Shown here: piece by piece, positions 13,415 through 21,176 of the stretch | Numbering within the stretch: the stretch's first letter is position 1 | How the letters are laid out: each line of letters opens with the position of its first letter | Assembly: GCA_041687475.1 (NCBI GenBank) | Contig: JAWLBW010000042.1 | Coordinates: 1-21,176, forward strand | Direction: 5' to 3' | Length of the DNA: 21,176 nt | Source: JAWLBW01 sp041687475 | GTDB lineage: Bacteria; J088; JAWLBW01 | Made by a program: the position numbers and the translations under genes | Notes under the pieces: generated by a model | Database searches by the model: none | What the model was told of the DNA's origin: nothing | Seen by the model: the letters and a program-made list of their open reading frames with translations, nothing else

Positions 13415-14473
13415 ATGATTTTTTCAAACAGCCCTGCCGCGAGGTCAATATTTCTCGCGCTTGCTTTCGCTACGGCTTGTGGCGTAGCAGACAAAGACAA
13501 GGAAGAGGGAGCTCTGGCCCCACCGCCGGCGGAAGGCGGCTTTCAGCTGGACCCGGGGCGCTTCAAGCTTGCGGCCTATACCGAGGCCACGTACTGCTTG
13601 AAGATGGCGATACCTGCCCCGTATTCCGAAACGCCGTTTGCGATCTCGGGCGTCGACTCGGAGTTGTCGCCCGGCACCCATCACTTTTTCATGGCGCACA
13701 GCCCTGAACCGCTGGCGCAACAGGAGCCGTGCGTAGGCGATTCGCCGTTGGTGCCCTTCGAAAACGAGCTGGAGAATTCGGAACGCCCCGATCACGAAGG
13801 CTTGAACGAGGGAAAACTGGTGTTCGGCGCCGGCGTCGGCGAGTATTCGTATCGCATGCCCGAAGGCTATGGTCTGGCGATAGCCAATCCCGGCCGTTTT
13901 CTTACCAGCCACCATGTGCTTAATCTCACCGACAAGGAGGTTACCGTTCATGGTCGCTTCAATATCTACACCCGACCGCTCGATGAAACGCCGCATCCGA
14001 CCAACATATTGAACTGCGACAACCGCGACATTTCGGTTGCTCCGCGGTCCGAAGCCGCGATAACCGCTACGTGTACCGTGCCGTTCGACCTTGACCTCGT
14101 GCTTCTGGCATCGCACGCGCACGCGTATCTCACGAAATTTGAAGCGCGCATTTATGATGGAGAAAAAACACTTGATGAGGTTATCTACACAAATGAACAG
14201 TGGGACAGCCCGAAAATCGTCGTTCTGGAGCAGCCCATCACCCTCAAGAAGGGCATGGGCATTACCTTTACCTGTCACTACAACAATTTCACCGACTACG
14301 CGCTTGAATACGGGTTCGGGCTGTACGGCGAGATGTGCGCATCCATGAACACCTATGCCTACCCGAAGGACAGGACGTTCGACGTTCCGCCATCGCTGGG
14401 AACGATCATCTTTGATCGCGACAAACCGATGCCTTTGCTGGACACCACCCAACTGGAGGGGATTCAGTTCTAG
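13415..14473 (+). CDS. Copper type II monooxygenase-like lipoprotein (PHM fold)
   Basis: This 352-aa protein starts at ATG 13415 after GAGGAGA. Its signal peptide ends FATAC (C22), a plausible if loose lipobox, so it is likely a membrane-anchored periplasmic or surface lipoprotein. It carries motifs of the peptidylglycine hydroxylating / dopamine beta-monooxygenase superfamily: THHFFM with H89-H90, SHHVLNLT with H166-H167, SHAHAYL with H234 and H236, and GEMC with M307. These correspond in order to the CuH ligands (His-His, His) and CuM ligands (His-x-His, Met). Several Cys fit the disulfides common in this fold. Its substrate is unknown; bacterial homologues are poorly characterised. It probably forms an operon with the TetR gene 30 bp upstream. 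Confidence 0.8.
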   Translation: MIFSNSPAARSIFLALAFATACGVADKDKEEGALAPPPAEGGFQLDPGRFKLAAYTEATYCLKMAIPAPYSETPFAISGVDSELSPGTHHFFMAHSPEPLAQQEPCVGDSPLVPFENELENSERPDHEGLNEGKLVFGAGVGEYSYRMPEGYGLAIANPGRFLTSHHVLNLTDKEVTVHGRFNIYTRPLDETPHPTNILNCDNRDISVAPRSEAAITATCTVPFDLDLVLLASHAHAYLTKFEARIYDGEKTLDEVIYTNEQWDSPKIVVLEQPITLKKGMGITFTCHYNNFTDYALEYGFGLYGEMCASMNTYAYPKDRTFDVPPSLGTIIFDRDKPMPLLDTTQLEGIQF

Positions 14474-14869
14474 CGCTGCCCGTCTCCCGGCGCCGAAGCC
14501 GGCGAATTGAGAGTGGAATCAGCCGTGAACCGAGCGATTGTCCGTCAGGGCGATCCCTCGGTTTACGTTTGTGGCCAGACTTGGAACCGGCCGGGTTCAC
14601 AGAGTTGCCGCCGTTCGGAATCGACGCGCAGAGTTTCCCCCCACTCTTCGAGCTTACGGCGGGCCAAAACATTCTGTGATAGGCTTAGGGGTCCCCTCGA
14701 GCGGTGTGAGGTTGGAGGGCTGTATCGAACCACCTCGGCTTGCGCCGCTGCACGTCGATGACGCGCGTTGCGCAGTCTTCCTTCCCGAGCCTGCGTAACC
14801 GGAAATCAACGCCGGATGGCCAGGCGCTGGTTTGACGCCGACCCTACTTTTGCCTTGAGGGCCTGATCG
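14474..14869. other. 396-bp intergenic region without a recognised gene
   Basis: A small CCGGC...GCCGG hairpin lies about 20 bp after the stop codon of the copper protein but lacks a T tract. Short frames on both strands have no family resemblance. It presumably contains the promoter of the lipoprotein gene at 14870, but I cannot place a -35/-10 pair with confidence. Confidence 0.4.
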
Positions 14870-16483
14870 ATGATTCGTACAAAAACGCTCGTTCTGATTG
14901 CCGTATCCCTGTCGTTCGGCTTGGCGGGCTGCGGAAGCCAGGCGAACCCCACGAACGGCCGAGACGGGCTCGCCACGCTTGTGAACGTCGCCACCGAGGC
15001 GCCCGGGGCCGTCTGTGCCCATGGCGGATCGCGGGTTGAAGCCGGTCCGGATACCAACGCAAACGGCGTTCTCGACGCCGACGAAGTTACCAGCACAAGT
15101 CACGTCTGTACGCCGGCCGACGGCCTGAACGGCGATGATGGCCGGGACGGTCTGAAAGGCGATGACGGTCTTGACACCCTGACCTCAATCACGGTCGAGC
15201 CGGCGGGCGAAAATTGCCCTACCGGCGGCTCCAAAATCGAAGCAGGCCTGGACACGAATGACAACGGCGTGCTCGAGGCCGGAGAAGTCGCCACGACCAG
15301 CTATGTCTGCTCGGGCCCGGGCGTTCTCTGGGTCGCGGTAACGACCGCAACACAGGCCCGGCCCAATACCGGTTACCTGGTCGACGGCGCCGCGCAGATC
15401 GCAATTACCCTGCCCACCGAGCCGGCTGTCGGCGACATCGTGCGCGTGTCGGGGCTGGGCGATGGCGGCTGGAAGGTGACCCCGAACGCCGGTCAATCGA
15501 TTTCTACCCCGGGCATCGCATCGGGCATCGGCGTCAGGTGGACGGAGGGCGATTCGGACAGATACTGGCAGTCGGTGGCGTCGTCTGCCGACGGCATGCG
15601 GCTTGCCGCAGCGGTTAGAGGAGGGAGACTCTACACGTCTACCGATGCGGGGGTAAGCTGGACGGCACGCGAGTCGAACAGATACTGGTATTCGGTGGCG
15701 TCGTCTGCCGACGGTATGCGGCTGGTTGCGGCGGCTAATAGTGAGCAGCTTTACACCTCCGACGACGCGGGCGTAACGTGGACGGCGCGCGAGACAGTCA
15801 GGGCCTGGCGGGCGGTGGCATCCTCTTCCGACGGCATGCGACTGGTTGCAGCGGTTTTTGGGGGGCAACTGTACACGTCATCGGATGCGGGGGCCAACTG
15901 GACGGCGCACGCCTCGGTCAAATCCTGGAGCTCGGTTGCTTCCTCGGCAGACGGCACACGCCTGGTGGCGGCGATCCGTGGTGGCGAAATCTATACCTCT
16001 TCGGACGCTGGGGCAAACTGGACGATCAGCCATTCATCCGGCATCTGGACCTCCGTGGCATCTTCTGCAGACGGTATGCGACTTGTGGCCGCGGCCGAGA
16101 ACGGCAAGCTCTATACGTCTTCTGACGCGGGGGCAAGCTGGCGGGCACACGAGTCGATTAGAGACTGGAGCGCAGTGGCGTCTTCTTCCGACGGTACGCG
16201 ACTGCTGGCCGGCGTCTTCTGGGGGCAGCTGTACACGTCTTCCGACGCGGGGGTAAGTTGGACGGCGCGCGAGTCAAGCAGGAACTGGCGCACCGTCGCG
16301 GTTTCTGCAGACGGTTCACTGGGGGTGGCAGGTGCCAGCCGGATCTACACGTCTCGACCCGGGACTTCCACCGGTCTCACCGGCGCCATCATCGGGAAGA
16401 AAAGCGAGGCCGTCGAACTGCAATACATGGGTAACGGCGCCTTCACCGTCTTGAGCCACAGCGGTACCTTGCAGGTCGAGTGA
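14870..16483 (+). CDS. Lipoprotein with DUF7151-like modules and a seven-repeat propeller
   Basis: The 537-aa product starts at ATG 14870. The signal peptide ends LAGC (C21), a good lipobox. Two DUF7151-like modules follow (about 30-84 and 104-146), each with C..GGs.ieaG.DtN.NGvLda.EV..tsyvC, joined by a short collagen-like link (GLNGDDGRDGLKGDDGLD). After a spacer come seven tandem ~40-residue repeats (about 224-500) with the consensus W.SVASSADGMRLVAA...G.LYTSSDAG..WTA, the pattern of BNR/sialidase-type beta-propeller blades. Seven copies would close a propeller. No catalytic residues are apparent, so a binding or structural role at the cell surface is likelier. The same DUF7151 module occurs in the collagen-like protein at 10068-12116. 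Confidence 0.8.
   Translation: MIRTKTLVLIAVSLSFGLAGCGSQANPTNGRDGLATLVNVATEAPGAVCAHGGSRVEAGPDTNANGVLDADEVTSTSHVCTPADGLNGDDGRDGLKGDDGLDTLTSITVEPAGENCPTGGSKIEAGLDTNDNGVLEAGEVATTSYVCSGPGVLWVAVTTATQARPNTGYLVDGAAQIAITLPTEPAVGDIVRVSGLGDGGWKVTPNAGQSISTPGIASGIGVRWTEGDSDRYWQSVASSADGMRLAAAVRGGRLYTSTDAGVSWTARESNRYWYSVASSADGMRLVAAANSEQLYTSDDAGVTWTARETVRAWRAVASSSDGMRLVAAVFGGQLYTSSDAGANWTAHASVKSWSSVASSADGTRLVAAIRGGEIYTSSDAGANWTISHSSGIWTSVASSADGMRLVAAAENGKLYTSSDAGASWRAHESIRDWSAVASSSDGTRLLAGVFWGQLYTSSDAGVSWTARESSRNWRTVAVSADGSLGVAGASRIYTSRPGTSTGLTGAIIGKKSEAVELQYMGNGAFTVLSHSGTLQVE
15538..16375 (+). repeat. Seven ~120-bp in-gene tandem repeats
   Basis: Seven units of about 120 bp share blocks such as GACGGCATGCGGCT and CTACACGTCTTCCGACGCGGG, encoding the propeller blades. 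DNA similarity between units is high enough that they probably expanded by duplication and may vary in copy number. Confidence 0.82.
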
Positions 16484-16648
16484 TTCGGCGGTCGAATAGA
16501 TCCTTCCGTTACCTGATTCCACTGGGTCTATGACCAAGCAGAAGCACCAATCCACCGGATCGCAAGCCCTGTACCGGATGCCGGATTCCGGCGCAGGGCT
16601 CCCATACACTGCACCGTCAGCGGGCCGCACGTAACAGGCAGACGCCGT

Positions 16649-17674
16649 ATGCCAGAGCATCCGAAAGCCAAACCGACGACGCCAAGCCAGGGCGAGACAG
16701 CGCCGCCGGAAGGTGTGCGCTCGAACACCCCGTACGGCATGCGCTCCCTCGTTGTCGAGGCCGCCGAGGTGCAGGCATCAATGCAGCCCTGGTTCGAGAT
16801 GGAGTGCTACCAGCTAAGCCGGGGCAATCGGTTGTCACAAATCGATTATCTGGATTTGGGTAGCCAGCAGATTGTGCGGGAATCGCAAGACGCGGCGATC
16901 CATAAGCTGGGCGCGACTTCCGCAAATCTATGCACCGTTTCGTGTTGCACCCCGCGGCCAGGATTTCGCTTTTCGGAAGTTTCTTCGAGGGAAGCGGCTG
17001 CGGTCTTCTTTTTGCCCCGGAACACCGATTTCGATGTTTATGTGCCCGCGGGCGCAAGTACTACCTATGTCAGCTTTGATCAGGATGAATTTGTACGGGG
17101 TGCAAGGGCGCTCGATCCGGCAAAATGGGAGCACCCTCCCTTAGAGCTGGAGTCGTTTCCGGGAGCGCAGCAGGTTGCTTTCCTGAAGGGGATCGAAGAA
17201 ATTCTAAAGCAAGCCGAGGCAGGTTCGGCAACAGGTCATCCTATCGATCCATCGGTTTTGCGAGGCATGATTTTGCAAACTGTCCTGATGAGTACTGTGA
17301 CTGCAAGCTCAGGAAACGTAGCGCCGGCCCTGAGTGAGCGGGAACGCGCTTTCGATATCTGCCGGAAGTCGCGTGCCTTTATCGCAGAAAGTCTGGCCGT
17401 GGGGATTGTCCCGACGATTCCCGCAATCTGCGCGGTGGCGAACGTCTCGGAGCGCACGCTGCAGTATGCGTTTCGTCGCTACGTGGGCATGACGCCGCTC
17501 GCCTACCTTCGTATCTGTCGTCTCAATAGCGTGCGCAGAGAGCTGCGGGCGCCGAATCCGAATACGACGGTGACGGCGGTCGCGTTGCGCTACGGCTTTC
17601 TGCACCTGAGTCGCTTTGCGAGCGACTACCAGAGGCTCTTCGGCGAGCTGCCCTCGCGCGACCTTGCCCGCTGA
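16649..17674 (+). CDS. AraC-family transcriptional regulator
   Basis: This 341-aa protein has the usual AraC layout. The N-terminal half (about 30-190) is a cupin-like ligand domain of the AraC_binding_2 type, with LSQIDYLDLGSQQIV and VFFLPRNTDFDVYVPAGAST. The C-terminal ~95 residues carry two helix-turn-helix units: ICAVANVSERTLQYAFRRYV followed by GMTPLAYLRICRLNSVRREL, and then VTAVALRYGFLHLSRFASDY, the most conserved AraC signature. No strong ribosome-binding site precedes ATG 16649. It lies 165 bp after the propeller lipoprotein and 226 bp before the FN3/DUF1554 lipoprotein, all on one strand. Either could be its target, but this is inference from position only. Confidence 0.88.
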   Translation: MPEHPKAKPTTPSQGETAPPEGVRSNTPYGMRSLVVEAAEVQASMQPWFEMECYQLSRGNRLSQIDYLDLGSQQIVRESQDAAIHKLGATSANLCTVSCCTPRPGFRFSEVSSREAAAVFFLPRNTDFDVYVPAGASTTYVSFDQDEFVRGARALDPAKWEHPPLELESFPGAQQVAFLKGIEEILKQAEAGSATGHPIDPSVLRGMILQTVLMSTVTASSGNVAPALSERERAFDICRKSRAFIAESLAVGIVPTIPAICAVANVSERTLQYAFRRYVGMTPLAYLRICRLNSVRRELRAPNPNTTVTAVALRYGFLHLSRFASDYQRLFGELPSRDLAR

Positions 17675-17900
17675 AGACGGGCCCTCACGGAAAACAATTC
17701 TCGGTCGTTTGCGGGAAATGGATAGCGGCTTGCCAGTTCGAGCCGTAAACTATGCATTCATTTTCCCCCCACCGAGAAACTATGACGAATCGCCATTATT
17801 TTCCTTTCCTTGCCGTTTCGCATGCTTTCTCCCGATGCGCCGGCACGAGTAAGTGTCAGGCTTTGCACCCAATACATCTCGAAGCAAAGAAGCGGCTCAC

Positions 17901-19484
17901 ATGACGCACCTGAAACCGGTACGCGGTCTTTCCATCGCGCTTGTTCTCTTGGTCGCTGCATGCGGCAACGTCACCGACAATTCGACCCGCACCACGCATC
18001 AAGTGACGACGGAAGACTCGGACGCCGTGGTTACGCTGAAACCGGGCGACGGCGGTAAGCTGGTACCGAGCGCCATTGGTGTCGACAGGTTAACAGTGAG
18101 CTGGGCAAGTGCCGCCGTGAGCGGCAGCACCGCAGCCCCCGAATACAGACTTTACGTGGCGACGACCGGCGCGCTGGCATCGGTAGAAGACGTCGAAGCG
18201 AACGGGACCGCCGTTACCGACTGGTCATCGGAGCTAACGACTACCGTGACCGGCCTCGAAGACGGCACCAGATACAAGGTGAACGTGCTCGTGCGAACTT
18301 CGAGTGAACTCACCGACGCCTACGAACCCATTGAGGTCACGACCCTCACCAGCGACGCGCCCGTACCGGGCAACAGCGGCGCCTTCACGGCCGTACCCGT
18401 ATCGGGAAACAGCGTGCATCTGACGTGGTCGCTGGCGACCGACGACTATACGCCGCAGTCTTCTTTGCAGTACCGCGTCTATACCCGCGAGACCTCACCG
18501 ATCTATCTGCTGGATGAAGTGCTGCAGTACGGCCAGCCTTTTGGAGACTGGACGAGCAGTATTACGCAGGCCACCGTGACGGGGCTTGTCGATGCGGGCA
18601 CCTACGGCTTCAATGTCGTCGTTCGCGACGAGCAGGGTAAGATGGCCGCCTATGACGGCGCGGTCACGACGACCCCCGACGGCGCGGCCCCGGCGGTTAC
18701 CGACGGTACGCTGACCATCAGCAGCGTGTCGGCCACTTCGTTCCAGGTCGCCTGGTTCGCCGCGCAGGACAACTTCTCGCCGGCGACCGAGGTCACGTAT
18801 CGGATCTTCGTCTCTACGAGCGACAACATCTCGACGGCGAGCGAGGCCATCGCCAACGGCGTGGCGGCGAGCGCCTGGATGCCGTACAGCGCGTCGGCCT
18901 CCGTGACGGGACTCTCTCCGTCGACGACCTACTACGTCACGGTCGTCGTGCGCGACGCCGCCGGGAACTACGCCGCGTACACCACGACGTCGCAAGAGAT
19001 GCTTGACGCGCTTTACCTGTACAGCGCCGACGGTACGCACAACGGAAACCTGGGTGGCCGTGCCGGCGCCGACGCCCTCTGTGCTGCTGCCGCTGCAAAA
19101 CCGTCCATCTGCACGAACGTGCACGCATTCCTGGGTGTTTCCGCCACGGATGAGATTCGCGATCTGAGTCTCAAGTACGGCCTTCCGTGGAATCGCCAGA
19201 TCGTGAGCCCCAACGGCACCGTCATGGGCAGCAATTTCGGAGACCTTTTTGATGCGAGCATCCCGGCGACGTTCTACGACGCCGGCATTCTCACCGTGAC
19301 CAAGTTCTGGTGGTCGGCCTCAGGTGATATCGGACAACTCTCGACCAACAATTGTGCCGGATGGACGTCGAGCGATTCGGGCACCAACGGAACGATTGGG
19401 AGGTACTCTGCGACGGCCAGCTTTTTGGGTGGCGTCAACTCAAATTGCGGCTCCAGCAATCCGGTCGTTTGTATCTGTCACTAG
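17901..19484 (+). CDS. FN3-repeat lipoprotein with C-terminal DUF1554-like domain
   Basis: ATG 17901 (527 aa) is chosen because it places MTHLKPVRGLSIALVLLVAA directly before the lipobox Cys (C21); an in-frame GTG at 17853 would add 16 residues before the signal. After the lipidation site come three fibronectin type III-like domains of ~100 residues (about 50-150, 155-262, 265-370), each with sW..a.D..tp...Y.vy.....w.s.......vtgL...T.Y.v.VvvrD..GN.aaY. The C-terminal ~150 residues begin LYSADGTHNGNLGGRAGADA and end GSSNPVVCICH, with paired Cys and Trp motifs (KFWWSASG, CAGWTSSDSG), as in DUF1554 surface proteins. An adhesin or matrix-binding role is plausible. The VCBS gene starts 47 bp downstream with its own ribosome-binding site, so co-transcription is likely. 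Confidence 0.8.
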   Translation: MTHLKPVRGLSIALVLLVAACGNVTDNSTRTTHQVTTEDSDAVVTLKPGDGGKLVPSAIGVDRLTVSWASAAVSGSTAAPEYRLYVATTGALASVEDVEANGTAVTDWSSELTTTVTGLEDGTRYKVNVLVRTSSELTDAYEPIEVTTLTSDAPVPGNSGAFTAVPVSGNSVHLTWSLATDDYTPQSSLQYRVYTRETSPIYLLDEVLQYGQPFGDWTSSITQATVTGLVDAGTYGFNVVVRDEQGKMAAYDGAVTTTPDGAAPAVTDGTLTISSVSATSFQVAWFAAQDNFSPATEVTYRIFVSTSDNISTASEAIANGVAASAWMPYSASASVTGLSPSTTYYVTVVVRDAAGNYAAYTTTSQEMLDALYLYSADGTHNGNLGGRAGADALCAAAAAKPSICTNVHAFLGVSATDEIRDLSLKYGLPWNRQIVSPNGTVMGSNFGDLFDASIPATFYDAGILTVTKFWWSASGDIGQLSTNNCAGWTSSDSGTNGTIGRYSATASFLGGVNSNCGSSNPVVCICH

Positions 19485-19531
19485 CACTGGCCCTTTCCCG
19501 GATTGAAGCGCCCGTTCCCGAGGAGAAGTAA

Positions 19532-21176
19532 GTGAAAACACCACATAGTCGTAAGCGCTCGTTCTTCGGAGCGGTTGTCCTCGTGGGCGCAATCGCCAGT
19601 CTGAGAATGGTGGCGATCTCGTCACCCCTGTCGCTACCGTTTACCGACGGCTTCGAGACCGCGGCGAACCTCGATCTGGAGTCCTCGACGGCCCGGTTTT
19701 CGCCCGAACAGGAAGCCGTGCTGATGGCCTTCAAAAAGCGGCGGTACGGCTTCCCCGAATCGGCGGTGGGCAGCAACCTTACGGCCGACGCCCAGGGGAC
19801 CTGGGCTCTCGCGGTGGCCGATCTGGATGGCGACGGCGATTTGGATGTTATTGCGGGAAATTGGAGCCAGGCCAACCGAATATACCTGAACAACGGCACG
19901 GCTGACCCCTTCAATGGCGTAACGGGCACGGACCTCACGGCCGACGCCCATGCGACCGTTGCCCTCGCTGTAGCCGATCTGGATGGCGATGGCGATTTGG
20001 ACGTCATCGCGGGGAATTATGGTCAGGCCAACCGCGTCTACCTGAACAATGGTACGATCGACCCCTTCAATGGGGTGGTCGGCAGCAACCTGACGGACGA
20101 CGCTCATGTCACCTTTGCCCTCGCGGTAGGCGACCTGGATGGCGACGGCGATCTCGATCTCATTGCGGGGAACTATGATCAACCCAACCGCATCTACCTG
20201 AACAACGGCTCGGCTGCCCCGTTCGACGGAGTAACGGGCAGCGACCTTACGGTCGACGCCCATAGTACCCGAGCCCTCGTGATAGCCGACCTGGATGGCG
20301 ACGGCGATCTCGATGTCATTGCCGGAAATGACGGTCAGGCTAACCGCGTCTACCTGAACAACGGCACGGCAGACCCCTTCAATGGCGTAACGGGCACAGA
20401 CCTCACGGCCGACGCCCATAGTACCCGAGCCCTCGCGGTAGGCGACCTCGATGGCGACGGCGATCTCGATGTCGTAGCGGGGAATTATATCGGTACCAAG
20501 GCCAACCGCGTCTACCTGAACAACGGCACGGCTGCCCCGTTCGACGGAGTAACGGGCAGCGACCTCACGGGCGATGAGCATGAGACGTATGCCCTCGCGA
20601 TTGCCGATCTGGATGGTGACGGCGATCTGGACGTCGTTACGGGGAATTACAATCAGGCCACCCGTGTCTACCTGAACAACGGCACTTCCGACCCCTTCAA
20701 TGGGGTAAGTGGCAGCGACCTCACTGCCGACGCTCATGGCACCACCGCCCTTGCCGTGGCCGACCTGGATGGCGACGGCGATCTCGATGTTCTCGCGGGA
20801 AATTACAATCAGGTCAACCGCGTTTACCTGAACGAGGCTACAGCCGACCCGTTTACCGGCGTGTCGGGCAGTGACCTCACGGCCGAGGCCAATGAAACCT
20901 ATGCCGTCGCGGTGGGCGACCTCGATGGCGATGGCGATCTGGATGTCGTCGAGGGGAACTTTGGTACCAACCGCGTCTACCTGAACAACGGTACGGCTGA
21001 CCCTTTCAACGGGGTGGCGGGCAGCGACCTCACCGCCGACACGAACGCTACCTGGGCGGTTGCGTTATGGGACCTCGATGGCGACGGCGATCTGGACGTC
21101 GTCGCGGGCAACTTAGGCGGTCAGGCTAACCGGGTCTACCTGAACAATGGAACGGCCGACCCCTTCAATGGGGTCA
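19532..21176 (+). CDS. VCBS / FG-GAP repeat secreted protein (3' end outside the window)
   Basis: GTG 19532 follows AGGAG (19521-19525) and opens a frame with no stop through the window end, so at least 548 codons. The N-terminus, VKTPHSRKRSFFGAVVLVGA, is basic then hydrophobic, consistent with export. After about residue 80 come nine repeats of ~52 residues, each with (A/G)DLDGDGDLDV(I/V)AGN, NR(I/V)YLNNGTADPFNGV and GSDLTADAH. DLDGDGDLD is a calcium-binding loop as in VCBS/FG-GAP propeller blades. Consecutive blades are very alike at DNA level, implying recent tandem expansion. It sits directly after the DUF1554 lipoprotein gene. Such proteins are usually surface adhesins or carriers; no enzymatic domain is visible in the part present. 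Confidence 0.85.
   Translation, partial: MKTPHSRKRSFFGAVVLVGAIASLRMVAISSPLSLPFTDGFETAANLDLESSTARFSPEQEAVLMAFKKRRYGFPESAVGSNLTADAQGTWALAVADLDGDGDLDVIAGNWSQANRIYLNNGTADPFNGVTGTDLTADAHATVALAVADLDGDGDLDVIAGNYGQANRVYLNNGTIDPFNGVVGSNLTDDAHVTFALAVGDLDGDGDLDLIAGNYDQPNRIYLNNGSAAPFDGVTGSDLTVDAHSTRALVIADLDGDGDLDVIAGNDGQANRVYLNNGTADPFNGVTGTDLTADAHSTRALAVGDLDGDGDLDVVAGNYIGTKANRVYLNNGTAAPFDGVTGSDLTGDEHETYALAIADLDGDGDLDVVTGNYNQATRVYLNNGTSDPFNGVSGSDLTADAHGTTALAVADLDGDGDLDVLAGNYNQVNRVYLNEATADPFTGVSGSDLTAEANETYAVAVGDLDGDGDLDVVEGNFGTNRVYLNNGTADPFNGVAGSDLTADTNATWAVALWDLDGDGDLDVVAGNLGGQANRVYLNNGTADPFNGV
19785..21176 (+). repeat. Nine ~156-bp in-gene tandem repeats, continuing past the window
   Basis: Units share CTGGATGGCGACGGCGAT, CGCGTCTACCTGAACAAC and GACCCCTTCAATGGGGT blocks at about 155-160 bp spacing. 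The last unit is cut by the window edge. Confidence 0.85.

Noticed and set aside
13445..14452. 335-codon minus-strand frame opposite the copper lipoprotein
   Set aside because: It is compositionally a shadow of the GC-rich plus-strand gene, which has all the expected copper ligands.
14654..15103. 149-codon minus-strand frame upstream of the propeller lipoprotein
   Set aside because: It overlaps the signal peptide and first DUF7151 module of the plus-strand gene and has no motif.
19634..20737. Long open frame on the minus strand opposite the VCBS repeats
   Set aside because: It is a mirror of the repetitive plus-strand gene. The plus frame has a ribosome-binding site, export signal and DLDGDGDLD loops, while the minus frame has no family resemblance.
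1..21176. tRNA, rRNA or CRISPR loci
   Set aside because: No cloverleaf with a T-loop GTTCRANYC pattern, rRNA signature or direct-repeat/spacer array was seen on reading both strands; no covariance search could be run.

Overview
The window is from a GC-rich Gram-negative bacterium. Lipobox-bearing lipoproteins, signal peptides, TetR and AraC regulators and a Shine-Dalgarno/GTG start style support this. An integron remnant plus proteins built from DUF7151-like, collagen-like, FN3, DUF1554-like and VCBS modules suggests a gammaproteobacterium or a myxobacterium-like lineage. The sequence alone does not fix the taxon.

Region 1 (1-9670) is a relic integron. A broken integron integrase gene on the minus strand (220-607) keeps only the N-terminal ~40% of IntI, carries a frameshift, and is cut off exactly where a dispersed repeat begins. 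On the other side lie a putative attI region (645-763) and a plus-strand run of cassette-type genes. These are a DUF4365-type nuclease-fold protein, a HEPN-like protein with an R-x4-H motif, an unknown 198-aa protein, a 56-aa ORF, a long prokaryotic Argonaute (pAgo), its PD-(D/E)XK nuclease partner, an HNH protein and a seven-helix membrane protein. Two good attC sites (2731-2825 and 8932-9028) and one weaker one (3713-3794) punctuate the array.

The most notable system is the overlapping pAgo/nuclease pair at 4050-7495. The Argonaute aligns by eye along its length with the long-B pAgo of Rhodobacter sphaeroides (RsAgo). It keeps the Y-K-Q-K guide 5'-phosphate pocket with identical spacing, but two catalytic PIWI aspartates are Gly and Ala. 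It is therefore predicted to bind a guide and recognise invaders without slicing, and to act through the co-encoded nuclease. The nearby DUF4365, HEPN and HNH genes make the array look like a small defence island assembled by an integron.

Region 2 (9671-12454) holds a secreted protein with a Gly-rich segment, a collagen-like segment and a Cys/TM/Arg C-terminal tail. It is bracketed by two direct copies (9728-9978 and 12217-12454) of a ~240-bp dispersed repeat. A truncated third copy (97-215) abuts the integrase stump, so the whole integron segment is also framed by direct repeats.

Region 3 (12455-21176) is a surface and regulation region: a TetR regulator with a perfect 10-bp inverted repeat at its start, a copper monooxygenase-like lipoprotein with the PHM-type metal ligands, a DUF7151/seven-repeat propeller lipoprotein, an AraC regulator, an FN3/DUF1554 lipoprotein, and a VCBS-repeat protein that runs off the window end.
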